Shown piece after piece: positions 6,915 through 14,934 of a DNA stretch of 64,000 nucleotides (positions are counted from its first letter, which is position 1; every line of letters begins with the position of its first letter). The position numbers were made by a program, and so were the translations under genes. The stretch covers positions 3,472,001 through 3,536,000 of the forward strand of contig NZ_CP062803.1 of NCBI RefSeq assembly GCF_008801925.2, written 5' to 3'. This stretch comes from Cupriavidus basilensis. Lineage in GTDB: Bacteria; Pseudomonadota; Gammaproteobacteria; Burkholderiales; Burkholderiaceae. The notes beneath the pieces were generated by a model. The model saw nothing but the letters and a program-made list of their open reading frames with translations. It did not search any database and was not told the DNA's origin.

Positions 6915-9086
6915 CTACTGCAAGGCGTTGCCGCTGGCCTCGCCGCTGTTCTTTTCCATCATGTCGACGACGCGGCAATCGCCGCACATCTTCAGGCGCT
7001 CGGCGGCCTCGCCGGCAAACGCCGGGTGGCTCGCCAGCCGGGCCAGCATGGCATGCACCATCTGGGCGGTGCCGAACGGCTTGGCGCAGCGAATGCAATG
7101 GAAGGGCTGGGTCTCGGCCAACGTCACGGTGCGGCGCGCTTGCTCACCGGTGAGCAAGCGCGGCACCAGGGTGATGGCGTCTTCCGGGCAGGTCTTCTCG
7201 CACAAGCCGCACTGCACGCAGTTGCGCTCCAGGAAGCCCAGCACCGGCCGCTCGGGATTATCGCGCAGCGCTTGCGAGGGGCAGGCGCCCACGCAGGCCA
7301 TGCACAGCGTGCAGCGCCCGGTGTCCACCGCCACCGCGCCCAGCGGCGCTCCGGCAGGCAGCGCAACGCTGGCGGCCGGGCGCGGCGCATTGCGCACGAG
7401 GTGATCAAGCGCAAAATCCAGCGTCTCGCGCTTGGCGGCCGCAGCGTGGAACACGGCGGGTGGCGCGGCTGGCCGGTTGCTCCCCGGCGCGGCCAAGGCC
7501 GCTAGTTGCGCGTCCAGCGTGGCGGCATCCGGGCCATCCACCAGCGACAGGCATTCGCCGTCATAGCCAAGGCCCGCCAGAATGGCCTGCCCCACTGCTA
7601 CCTGCCCGGCCAGCGCCGTACGGTATTGCGGGGCCTCGTCACCGGTGAGCATCACGGCGACATGTCCGGCGCCCCAGCAGATGGCCGCCAGCCACAGCTC
7701 AAGCCCGCACGCGGCCGGGTGGAACAACCCCACCGGAATCACATTGGGCGGCATGCCGCGGGCCTGTCCGGCGCGCGCAGCGCGGCCCAGCGCCAGGATG
7801 GGCGCATTGCCGTACTCCTCGCCATGCAGCAACAGCGCAGCGTCGCGCCCGCCCGCAGCGCGGTAGGCCGAAATCAGGGTGCGCAAGCGCTCGCCGAGGT
7901 GATCCGGCTTGGGATAGGCATAGCTGATGGCGCCGCTCGGGCACACCGTGGTGCAGGCGCCGCAGCCCATGCACAGGTTCGGCGTGACCTCGATGCGGCC
8001 GCGCCCGTCGTGCCATTGCGAGCGGATCGCTTCGGTGGAGCAGATGTCGATACAGGCCGTGCAACCCGTGGTCTGGTTGCGGCCGTGCGCGCAGAGTTTC
8101 TCCTTGTACTGGAAGAACTTCGGCTTCTCGAACTCGCCCACCAGCTGGACCAGCGCCAATGCCTGCGCCTGCTGGCGCAGCGCATCCGCGCCGGCGTACA
8201 GGTAACCCTGCGGCGGCGCGTGCATGAGCAAGGCGGGCGTGTCGGCGAGGTCGAACACCAGGTCGAAGCGTTCCGTGGCAGTGGCAGCCGGGCGGTCAAA
8301 GTCGATCGCGGCGGCAGCGCCGCAGGCCTTCACGCAAGCGCGGTGCGAGCGGCAACGGTCCAGATCCACCTGGTAGCTGAAATCGATGGCGTCTTCCGGG
8401 CAAGCGTCGATGCAGGCATTGCAGCGCGTGCACAGGTCCAGGTCGATCGGGTTGCTGCGCCCCGCGCCGGTCTCCCAGCTGGCCTCGAAAGCGCCCAGCC
8501 ACCCGCCGAGCTTGACCAGCTTGCCGCTGTGCACAGGGAACGCCCGCGAGGCGGGCAGGCCGGCCGGAGCCATGCCCCCGGCGGCGGCGCTGAGCAGGAC
8601 CGAAACATCCATGCCGGCTTCGGCCAGCTTGCCGGCCCATGGGATCGCGCGGTCGGCGGGACCCAGCACCAGCACGGCGCCGCCGGAGCGGTAGTCCACC
8701 ACGGGCACCGGATCCGGGTCCGGCAGCGCGGCGGCAGCCAGCAAGGCAGCGATCTTGGCGTTGGCGGTTTTCGGGTCGCGCCGCGCCCCCTGCGACCAGC
8801 CACCGGTTTCGCGGATATTGACGAAGCGCACGGGCGCCGTCATGGCGCCCTCGGCCTGGCGCCGGGCGGCTACCTCGGTAAACAGCGCGCGCTCCTGCGT
8901 ACAAGCCACGATGACGTCATCGGTGCCGGCGAGCGCGGCGGTGAAATCGCCAATCTCGCGGCGGCACAGCAGATGATGGACCTTGAGTGGCGTCTTCACG
9001 CCACCCGCGGGCGCGGGAACACTGCCTGACAATGCCGCCCCGTCAAGCGGCATCGTGTCGTTGCAATTGCAGATCAGCGTCGGCAT
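6915..9086 (-). CDS. Large polyferredoxin of the formate dehydrogenase locus
   Basis: 723 residues with several [4Fe-4S] sites. Four canonical CxxCxxCxxxC motifs are visible (CTRCNACIDAC, CMGCGACTTVC, CTLCMACVGAC, CVQCGLCEKTC), plus variant groups CRSHRACVKAC and CAHGRNQTTGCTACIDIC. A C-terminal Cys set (CIRCAKPFGT and later CGDC) could bind metal. The N-terminal 200 residues contain a Rossmann-like stretch (GGAVLVLGPADRAIPWAG). The C-terminal third alternates clusters with a region resembling coenzyme-binding domains. Similar 4Fe-4S proteins are common beside DUF3305 and DUF3306 in formate dehydrogenase loci, but I know of no experiment on them. No Tat or Sec signal is present, so it should be cytoplasmic. 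A role in electron transfer or cluster supply is inferred. Confidence 0.85.
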   Translation of the reverse strand: MPTLICNCNDTMPLDGAALSGSVPAPAGGVKTPLKVHHLLCRREIGDFTAALAGTDDVIVACTQERALFTEVAARRQAEGAMTAPVRFVNIRETGGWSQGARRDPKTANAKIAALLAAAALPDPDPVPVVDYRSGGAVLVLGPADRAIPWAGKLAEAGMDVSVLLSAAAGGMAPAGLPASRAFPVHSGKLVKLGGWLGAFEASWETGAGRSNPIDLDLCTRCNACIDACPEDAIDFSYQVDLDRCRSHRACVKACGAAAAIDFDRPAATATERFDLVFDLADTPALLMHAPPQGYLYAGADALRQQAQALALVQLVGEFEKPKFFQYKEKLCAHGRNQTTGCTACIDICSTEAIRSQWHDGRGRIEVTPNLCMGCGACTTVCPSGAISYAYPKPDHLGERLRTLISAYRAAGGRDAALLLHGEEYGNAPILALGRAARAGQARGMPPNVIPVGLFHPAACGLELWLAAICWGAGHVAVMLTGDEAPQYRTALAGQVAVGQAILAGLGYDGECLSLVDGPDAATLDAQLAALAAPGSNRPAAPPAVFHAAAAKRETLDFALDHLVRNAPRPAASVALPAGAPLGAVAVDTGRCTLCMACVGACPSQALRDNPERPVLGFLERNCVQCGLCEKTCPEDAITLVPRLLTGEQARRTVTLAETQPFHCIRCAKPFGTAQMVHAMLARLASHPAFAGEAAERLKMCGDCRVVDMMEKNSGEASGNALQ

Positions 9087-9155
9087 GGAGAGTGCGGCTG
9101 GCCGGCCTAGCCGCCCCCTTGGTTGGGAGTCTTGCCGCCGGCGGAATGTGGGGGA

Positions 9156-9170
9156 GGCCTATTGTAGGCC
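9156..9170. promoter_or_regulatory. Palindrome containing a TACAAT box upstream of the polyferredoxin gene
   Basis: GGCCTA-TTG-TAGGCC is a perfect inverted repeat with 6-base arms in the 100-base gap between the DUF3306 and polyferredoxin genes. On the minus strand it contains TACAAT (9166-9161), a good -10 box, so it may be an internal promoter overlapped by an operator. No good -35 is visible. Confidence 0.3.
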
Positions 9171-9186
9171 GCGCCGCGGGCAGCGA

Positions 9187-9804
9187 CTACGCGTGTTTGC
9201 CTGGGGCGGAATCGCCGGCCGGGGATGCCAAGCTGGCGTCGGCATCGACATCAGTGGCAATGCCGGGCTGCGCAGCCTCGCCGGCTGTTTGCGGCAATGC
9301 AGCAGACGGTTCGGGCGGCACCAGGGCCGCGTCTTGCACAGCGGCCACTTCTAGCTGTGCGCGAGCCGCCGCCAGTTCCTCGTCGGTGGGCGCGAACAGC
9401 CCCAGCGTCTCGGACTGGCGCATGCGCCGCAGCACATCCAGCGGAATCGGATCGGGCTGGCTGTAGTCGTCGATATAGGTATCGAGCCCGTCCATCACGT
9501 TGAAATGCGGATCGGCGAACAACGTCTTGAGCGCGGCGCGCTTCACGTTTTCGTCCACGCCACGCGCGACGAAGCGGGCGATGCTGTCGCCCGGCTGCAG
9601 CAAGGCGGCATCGGCTAGCGTGGGAAGCGGTTCAGCGGGTGGGGCCGGTGGAACGGGGTCTGGCAGTGCCCGGGCTACTGGCGCATCCCTGCCGGAAGGC
9701 TCGGACGACTGCGCCGGAAGGCGGGGCTCAGCCTCAAGCGGCTTGCCGTCGCGCGCCGCGGCCTTGCGGCGGGACCAGCGCGACAGGAAGGAAGCATCGC
9801 TCAT
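9187..9804 (-). CDS. DUF3306 protein, formate dehydrogenase accessory
   Basis: 205 residues, predicted soluble. The N-terminus (FLSRWSRRKAAARDGK) and the central block DENVKRAALKTLFADPHFNVMDGLDTYIDDYSQPDPIP are the conserved DUF3306 signature; the rest is Ala/Pro-rich and poorly conserved. The family is known almost only from formate dehydrogenase clusters next to DUF3305. The gene starts 16 bases after the DUF3305 stop, so the two are probably co-translated. The function is unknown. Confidence 0.85.
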   Translation of the reverse strand: MSDASFLSRWSRRKAAARDGKPLEAEPRLPAQSSEPSGRDAPVARALPDPVPPAPPAEPLPTLADAALLQPGDSIARFVARGVDENVKRAALKTLFADPHFNVMDGLDTYIDDYSQPDPIPLDVLRRMRQSETLGLFAPTDEELAAARAQLEVAAVQDAALVPPEPSAALPQTAGEAAQPGIATDVDADASLASPAGDSAPGKHA

Positions 9805-9820
9805 GCGCGGTCTGCCTGCA

Positions 9821-10393
9821 TCAGTAGCGCGCCCTGTCCTCCGGCGCCTTGAATGATTCCGGGCGGCGGCGCTTCTTGGGTTCGGGCCGGTAATACTGGG
9901 CCACGTAGGCTTGCAGCCACTCCAGCTGCTCAGGGGCCAGCGGAACGTTCTCGACCGTTTCGCCGGCGTCGAGCCAGCGTCCGGCCTCGTTGTAGGACAG
10001 TGTCGCCGTCATAGGCACCGGCAACGGCTCGCCGTCGCGCGACGTCGGCATGGCGGCCTGCCCGCCCTCCTCTGCCATTCGCCACAGCACGAACCAGCAG
10101 GGTGCGGTGGAAGTCAGGTTGAGGTAATAGCCCTCGGCCTCGTCACGGAACAGCGTGACGGCATAGCCTGGGTACAGCCAGCGCGCGCCGTGTTCGTCCT
10201 GCGCCAGGCAGTGAGGTACGGCGCCGAACTCGCCAAGATCCGGCAGCACGGCGTCGAGTTCCCATTTCCAAGGCTGCCAGCGGCTGGCCAGCGGCACACG
10301 GCGCATCACCACGGCCATGGTCACGCCGGGCCGGCCGGTGGGCACGGCGTCGGGGGCCGGGTTGCCTGCAGCAGAGTCGGCTGGCGTGTCCAT
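9821..10393 (-). CDS. DUF3305 protein, formate dehydrogenase accessory
   Basis: 190 residues, soluble. The conserved DUF3305 core runs from MRRVPLASRWQPWKWELDAV through LYPGYAVTLFRDEAEGYYLNLT to WFVLWRMAEE, with a basic C-terminal tail (PEPKKRRRPESFKAP). It begins 4 bases after the apbC stop and is followed 16 bases later by DUF3306. The spacing suggests one transcript from the apbC promoter. The family has no assigned activity; constant association with molybdenum formate dehydrogenases suggests a maturation factor (inference). Confidence 0.87.
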   Translation of the reverse strand: MDTPADSAAGNPAPDAVPTGRPGVTMAVVMRRVPLASRWQPWKWELDAVLPDLGEFGAVPHCLAQDEHGARWLYPGYAVTLFRDEAEGYYLNLTSTAPCWFVLWRMAEEGGQAAMPTSRDGEPLPVPMTATLSYNEAGRWLDAGETVENVPLAPEQLEWLQAYVAQYYRPEPKKRRRPESFKAPEDRARY

Positions 10394-10397
10394 GGGA

Positions 10398-11486
10398 TCA
10401 GGTGTTCTGCACCACGATGCTGGGGAACTTGCTGGTCATGTCGCGGGCGCGGTCGGCCACCTTGACGGCCACCTTGCGCGCCATGGCGCGGTACAGCTCG
10501 GCGATCGGGCTGTCAGGATCGGACACCACGGTGGGCCGGCCGGTATCGGCCTGCTCGCGGATCGAACGGTTAAGCGGCATGCTGCCCAGCAGGTCCACAC
10601 CGTAGTCCTCGCACATCTTCTCGCCACCGCCTTCGCCGAAGATATGCTCGACGTGGCCGCAGCTCGGGCAGCAGTAGACAGCCATGTTCTCGACGATGCC
10701 GAGGATGGGGATGCCCACCTTCTCGAACATCTTCAGGCCCTTCTTCGCGTCCAGCAGGGCGATATCCTGGGGGGTGGTGACGATGACAGCACCTGTCACC
10801 GGCACTTTCTGCGACAGCGTCAGCTGGATGTCGCCGGTGCCCGGCGGCATGTCGACGATCAGGTAATCGAGATCGTGCCAGTTGGTCTGGCGCAGCAACT
10901 GCTCCAGCGCCGAGGTCACCATCGGGCCGCGCCACACCATCGGGTTGTCCTGCTCGATCAGGAAGCCGATCGAGTTGGCCTGCAGGCCGTGGCCTTCGAG
11001 CGGCTCCATGGTCTGGCCATCGGACGATTCCGGGCGGCCATCGATGCCCAGCATCATGGGCAGGCTCGGGCCGTAGATGTCGGCGTCGAGCATGCCCACG
11101 CGGGCACCCTCGGCGGACAGCGCCAGCGCCAGGTTGACGGCGGTGGTGGACTTGCCCACGCCGCCCTTGCCCGACGCCACGGCGATCACGTTCTTGACGC
11201 CCGGCAGCAGCTTGACGCCGCGCTGCACCGCGTGGGCCACGATGTTCATGCTGACGGCCACGTTGGCATTGGACACGCCGGGCAACTGGCGCAGCGCATC
11301 CACCACTTGTTTGCGGATCGGTTCCAGCTGGCTCTTGCCGGGATAACCCAGCTCCACTTCCAGCGACACATCGCCGCCTTCGACCCGCACATTGCGAGCC
11401 GAACGGGTGGACACCAGATCCCGGCCCGTGTTGGGGTCGATCACGGTGCGCAGGACTTCGGTAACCTGGTCGACGGTGAGGCTCAA
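10398..11486 (-). CDS. apbC: Iron-sulfur cluster carrier ATPase ApbC/Mrp
   Basis: 362 residues. This P-loop ATPase carries and donates Fe-S clusters to apoproteins. An N-terminal DUF59/MIP18-like domain (about 1-85) is followed by the deviant Walker A GKGGVGKS at 106-113 and the metal-binding CCPSC at 272-276. The start is TTG at 11486, with GGAG 6 bases upstream and no in-frame ATG nearby; the family consensus begins MSLT as here. A candidate promoter lies just upstream. It leads a run of formate dehydrogenase genes that need many Fe-S clusters, though ApbC is a general factor and is normally found beside metG in this group, as here. Confidence 0.95.
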   Translation of the reverse strand: MSLTVDQVTEVLRTVIDPNTGRDLVSTRSARNVRVEGGDVSLEVELGYPGKSQLEPIRKQVVDALRQLPGVSNANVAVSMNIVAHAVQRGVKLLPGVKNVIAVASGKGGVGKSTTAVNLALALSAEGARVGMLDADIYGPSLPMMLGIDGRPESSDGQTMEPLEGHGLQANSIGFLIEQDNPMVWRGPMVTSALEQLLRQTNWHDLDYLIVDMPPGTGDIQLTLSQKVPVTGAVIVTTPQDIALLDAKKGLKMFEKVGIPILGIVENMAVYCCPSCGHVEHIFGEGGGEKMCEDYGVDLLGSMPLNRSIREQADTGRPTVVSDPDSPIAELYRAMARKVAVKVADRARDMTSKFPSIVVQNT

Positions 11487-11511
11487 GACAATCTCCGCTA
11501 CTGAATATGGG

Positions 11512-11539
11512 AATATGGGGAAGGCGCGTACTTTATCAA
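11512..11539 (-). promoter_or_regulatory. Candidate sigma-70 promoter of apbC
   Basis: Minus strand TTGATA (11539-11534) and CATATT (11517-11512) are 16 bases apart. Transcription would start near 11505, giving a leader of about 20 bases before the TTG start of apbC. Confidence 0.5.
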
Positions 11540-11647
11540 AGTATGAACGAAGTGCGGCGCAAGGGTAACGTGAGGGGAACGCGCGGGCGGCAAGCCCATA
11601 TTCTGCACGTGGAATTACACGCACTTACAACTGTCACAGCCACAGGC

Positions 11648-11676
11648 TTGTGCACCCGGCATCATCTCCTTATTGT
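11648..11676 (+). promoter_or_regulatory. Candidate promoter of the OmpA-family lipoprotein gene
   Basis: In the 323-base divergent gap between apbC and the lipoprotein gene, TTGTGC and TATTGT are 17 bases apart on the plus strand. The predicted leader is about 125 bases. No open reading frame of note lies in this gap. Confidence 0.4.
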
Positions 11677-11809
11677 AGTGCGCCAGGAACGCAAGCCCGG
11701 TGAATACGGTCCGGGCCCTTGTATTCAGGTGCCTTCCGCGTTATTTCTAGCGGTGTTGCGCGCACCACCTCAAAATCAGCCAAAAAAGCTTCGTCCTGAA
11801 GGAGAAAGC

Positions 11810-12442
11810 ATGAAACTCAAGCTCGTCAGCCTTGCCATTGTCGCCACCCTTGCCGCCGGCTGCGCCACAGAACAAGGCACCCAGACCGCGGTCGGCACCG
11901 GCGTGGGCGCTGCGGTCGGCGCCGGCCTGGGCAACCTGATCGGCGGCAATACCACCGGCACGCTCGTCGGCGCGGCGGTCGGCGGGGCCCTGGGCGGGGC
12001 CACGGGCTACAACTGGAACGCAATCCGCGGCAAGCTGAACAAGGACACGGCGGGCACGGGCACGCAGATCACCGAGCAGCCGGACGGCTCGCTCAAGGTG
12101 AACATCCCCAGCCAGGTGACCTTCGATACGGACAGCGCCACCATCAAGCCGTCGTTCCGTTCGGTGCTCGACCAGGTCTCGCAGACCCTTGCCCAGCAAC
12201 AGGACGTCTCCGCCACCGTGGTGGGCCATACCGACAGCACCGGCAACCCGAACTACAACATGCAGCTGTCGCAGCGCCGCGCCCAGAGCGTCGCGACCTA
12301 CCTGGGTGACCGAGGCGTCGCCCGGACCCGCCTGGCAGCCGAAGGACGGGGCCAGACCCAGCCGGTCGCGGACAACGCCACCGAGGCCGGACGCGCACAA
12401 AATCGCCGGGTCGAAATTTATTTGAAACCAATTCAGAGATGA
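11810..12442 (+). CDS. OmpA-family peptidoglycan-binding lipoprotein
   Basis: 210 residues. The lipobox LAAGC puts the lipidated Cys at 18. Residues about 25-70 form a glycine-zipper segment (GTGVGAAVGAGLGNLIGG and repeats) that may associate with the membrane. The C-terminal half (about 105-205) is an OmpA-like domain with the typical FDTDSATIKP, VVGHTDSTG, LSQRRAQSVATYL and AQNRRVEIYL motifs that bind diaminopimelate in peptidoglycan. It probably links the outer membrane to the cell wall. AAGGAG sits 6 bases before the ATG. A strong intrinsic terminator follows at 12549, so it is a single-gene unit with a structured 3' region. Confidence 0.95.
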   Translation: MKLKLVSLAIVATLAAGCATEQGTQTAVGTGVGAAVGAGLGNLIGGNTTGTLVGAAVGGALGGATGYNWNAIRGKLNKDTAGTGTQITEQPDGSLKVNIPSQVTFDTDSATIKPSFRSVLDQVSQTLAQQQDVSATVVGHTDSTGNPNYNMQLSQRRAQSVATYLGDRGVARTRLAAEGRGQTQPVADNATEAGRAQNRRVEIYLKPIQR

Positions 12443-12456
12443 TGCGGTCATAGAAA

Positions 12457-12518
12457 CAGGTACCGCTTGTCACCGTTGCTGGCTCGCGATGGGTGGCTGA
12501 CCTCCCGGGCGGTACCTG
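12457..12518 (+). repeat. Perfect 10-bp inverted repeat in the 3' untranslated region of the OmpA-lipoprotein gene
   Basis: CAGGTACCGC (12457-12466) and GCGGTACCTG (12509-12518) are perfectly complementary and enclose 42 bases that can pair further. The hairpin starts 15 bases after the stop codon and precedes the terminator at 12549. Confidence 0.7.
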
Positions 12519-12548
12519 ATTTCTCCTCCTTTTCCGTTGTGGAAAGCT

Positions 12549-12575
12549 GCGCCGGCTCTGACCGGCGCTTTTTTT
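12549..12575 (+). terminator. Intrinsic terminator of the OmpA-lipoprotein gene
   Basis: Stem GCGCCGG / CCGGCGC with loop CTCTGA, followed directly by seven T residues. This is a textbook Rho-independent terminator. Confidence 0.92.
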
Positions 12576-12677
12576 GTCCTCAGTTTATTGAGTGCTTTTT
12601 GCGTCACTAAAGACCAGCCGGAGCACTCTCTTCCCGCCGCGCCCCTGCGCAGTGCACGCGCTGCCCGCCCCGCTTGT

Positions 12678-12683
12678 TAGAAT
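12678..12683 (+). promoter_or_regulatory. Possible -10 box of metG
   Basis: TAGAAT lies 84 bases upstream of the metG start. The -35 position reads CACGCG, so only the -10 is recognisable. Confidence 0.3.
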
Positions 12684-12766
12684 AGCCCTCTCACGGTGCC
12701 CGCCCGACTTTGGTGGCGACGCCCCCCGCCTTTCCGTCCAACCCCCTCCTGACCGGCAATTTTTCC

Positions 12767-14836
12767 ATGACCGCACGTCGCATCCTCGTTACTTCTGCCC
12801 TGCCCTACGCCAACGGCCAGATCCATATCGGCCACCTGGTGGAATACATCCAGACCGACATCTGGGTGCGCTTCCAGCGCATGATGGCGAACGAGGTCTA
12901 CTACGTCGGCGCGGACGACACGCACGGCACCCCGGTGATGCTGCGGGCCGAGAAAGAAGGCATCACGCCCAAGCAGCTGATCGATCGCGTGTGGACCGAG
13001 CACAAGCGCGACTTCGACAGCTTCATGGTGTCGTTCGACAACTACTACAGCACCGACTCGGATGAGAACAAGCAGCTCTCCGAGAAGATCTACCTGGCGC
13101 TGAAGGCGGAGGACCTGATCGCCGAGCGCGAGGTCGAGCAGTTCTACGACCCGGTCAAGAACATGTTCCTGCCGGACCGCTTCATCAAGGGCGAGTGCCC
13201 AAAGTGCGGCGCCAAGGACCAGTACGGCGACTCGTGCGAAGTCTGCGGCACCACCTACGTGCCCACCGACCTGAAGAACCCGTACTCGGTGGTATCGGGC
13301 GCCACGCCGGTGCGCAAGTCCTCCGCGCATTACTTCTTCAAGCTGTCCGACCCGCGCTGCGAAACCTTCCTGCGCGAGTGGGTGGCTGACCTGGCCCAGC
13401 CGGAAGCGGCCAACAAGATGCAGGAATGGCTGGGCGCCGAAGGCGAGACTTCCACGCTGTCGGACTGGGACATCTCGCGCGATGCGCCCTACTTCGGCTT
13501 CGAGATTCCCGGCGCTCCCGGCAAGTATTTCTACGTGTGGCTGGATGCGCCGATCGGCTACTACGCCAGCTTCAAGAACCTGGCCGAAAAGAAGGGCATC
13601 GATTTCGACGCCTGGGTAGGCCCGCACTCCACCGCCGAGCAATACCACTTCATCGGCAAGGACATCCTGTATTTCCATACGCTGTTCTGGCCGGCCATGC
13701 TGCGCTTCTCGGGCTACCGCACGCCCACCAACGTGTTCGCGCACGGCTTCCTGACGGTGGACGGCGCCAAGATGAGCAAGTCGCGCGGCACCTTCATCAC
13801 CGCGCAGAGCTATATCGACACCGGCATGAACCCGGAATGGCTGCGCTACTACTTCGCCGCCAAGCTCAACGCCAGCATGGAAGACCTCGACCTGAACCTC
13901 GATGACTTCATTGCGCGCGTGAACAGCGACCTGATCGGCAAGTACGTCAACATTGCCAGCCGCGCCGCCGGCTTCCTGGTCAAGCGCTTCGAGGGCGTGG
14001 TGGACGAGGCCGCGCTGGCCCACCCGCTGCTCAAGCAATTGCGTGAAGCCGCGCCCCAAGTGGCACAGTTCTATGAAGCCCGCGAGTACAGCAAGGCGCT
14101 GCGCCTGGTGATGGAGCTCACGGATTCGGTGAACGCCTTCGTCGACACGGAAAAGCCATGGGAGCTGGCGCGCGACGAAAGCAAGCGCGCGGCCCTGCAC
14201 GCTGCCTGCTCGGTCTCGCTGGAAGCCTTCCGCCTGCTCACCATCTACCTCAAGCCGGTGGTGCCGCAGATGGCCGCGGGCGTGGAGCGCTTCCTCAATA
14301 TCGAGCCGCTGGACTGGCGCGGCATCGACAAGCAACTGTCGGCTTCGCGCCCGGTGCAGCCGTACTCGCACCTGATGACGCGCGTGGATGCCAAGCAGGT
14401 CGATGCACTGCTGGCCGCTAACCGCGACTCGCTGCAGGCCAGCGCGCCCGCCGGTGAAGCGGATGCTGCCACTGCGTCGATCGAGCCTATCGCCGACACC
14501 ATCACGATCGACGACTTCGCCAAGATCGACCTGCGCGTGGCCAAGATCGTGGACTGCCAGAAGGTGGAAGGATCGAGCAAGCTGCTGCAGCTCACGCTGG
14601 ACCTGGGCGAAGGCAAGACGCGCAACGTTTTCTCCGGCATCCAGTCGGCCTACACGCCCGAGCAGCTGGTGGGCAAGCTCACCGTGATGGTGGCCAACCT
14701 GGCTCCGCGCAAGATGAAGTTCGGCCTGTCCGAAGGCATGGTGCTGGCCGCATCGGCAGCGGATGAGAAGGCCACGCCGGGCCTCTGGATCCTGGAGCCG
14801 CACGAAGGCGCTGTGCCGGGCATGCGCATCGGCTGA
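12767..14836 (+). CDS. metG: Methionyl-tRNA synthetase
   Basis: 689 residues. It charges tRNA-Met. The class I signatures are present: HIGH at 20-23 and KMSKS at 335-339. A zinc knuckle with Cys144, 147, 157 and 160 marks the MetG1 type. The C-terminal about 110 residues ([16 protein letters not shown] onwards) are the EMAPII-like tRNA-binding and dimerisation domain, as in E. coli. The ATG at 12767 gives the conserved N-terminus [17 protein letters not shown]; the ribosome site is weak. An in-frame TTG at 12710 would add 19 unconserved residues and is not favoured. The order apbC-metG in divergent orientation is usual in Burkholderiales. Confidence 0.98.
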   Translation: MTARRILVTSALPYANGQIHIGHLVEYIQTDIWVRFQRMMANEVYYVGADDTHGTPVMLRAEKEGITPKQLIDRVWTEHKRDFDSFMVSFDNYYSTDSDENKQLSEKIYLALKAEDLIAEREVEQFYDPVKNMFLPDRFIKGECPKCGAKDQYGDSCEVCGTTYVPTDLKNPYSVVSGATPVRKSSAHYFFKLSDPRCETFLREWVADLAQPEAANKMQEWLGAEGETSTLSDWDISRDAPYFGFEIPGAPGKYFYVWLDAPIGYYASFKNLAEKKGIDFDAWVGPHSTAEQYHFIGKDILYFHTLFWPAMLRFSGYRTPTNVFAHGFLTVDGAKMSKSRGTFITAQSYIDTGMNPEWLRYYFAAKLNASMEDLDLNLDDFIARVNSDLIGKYVNIASRAAGFLVKRFEGVVDEAALAHPLLKQLREAAPQVAQFYEAREYSKALRLVMELTDSVNAFVDTEKPWELARDESKRAALHAACSVSLEAFRLLTIYLKPVVPQMAAGVERFLNIEPLDWRGIDKQLSASRPVQPYSHLMTRVDAKQVDALLAANRDSLQASAPAGEADAATASIEPIADTITIDDFAKIDLRVAKIVDCQKVEGSSKLLQLTLDLGEGKTRNVFSGIQSAYTPEQLVGKLTVMVANLAPRKMKFGLSEGMVLAASAADEKATPGLWILEPHEGAVPGMRIG

Positions 14837-14934
14837 CCCGCGGGGGCGGTGAGGCGCGCCAGCGCCGAGCCGCCAACGCGCCATGGCGCCGGCGCCGATT
14901 GACGCCACGCCGCCGGGAAGCCCATACTGCACCC

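Noticed and set aside
7506..9029. 507-codon plus-strand frame opposite the polyferredoxin
   Set aside because: No family features, no ribosome site and fully inside a gene with clear Fe-S motifs.
12677..14932. 751-codon minus-strand open frame covering metG
   Set aside because: It is the antisense of an unmistakable metG. Its composition (His, Arg, Gly, Val rich, no motifs) is what high-GC codon bias gives on the opposite strand.
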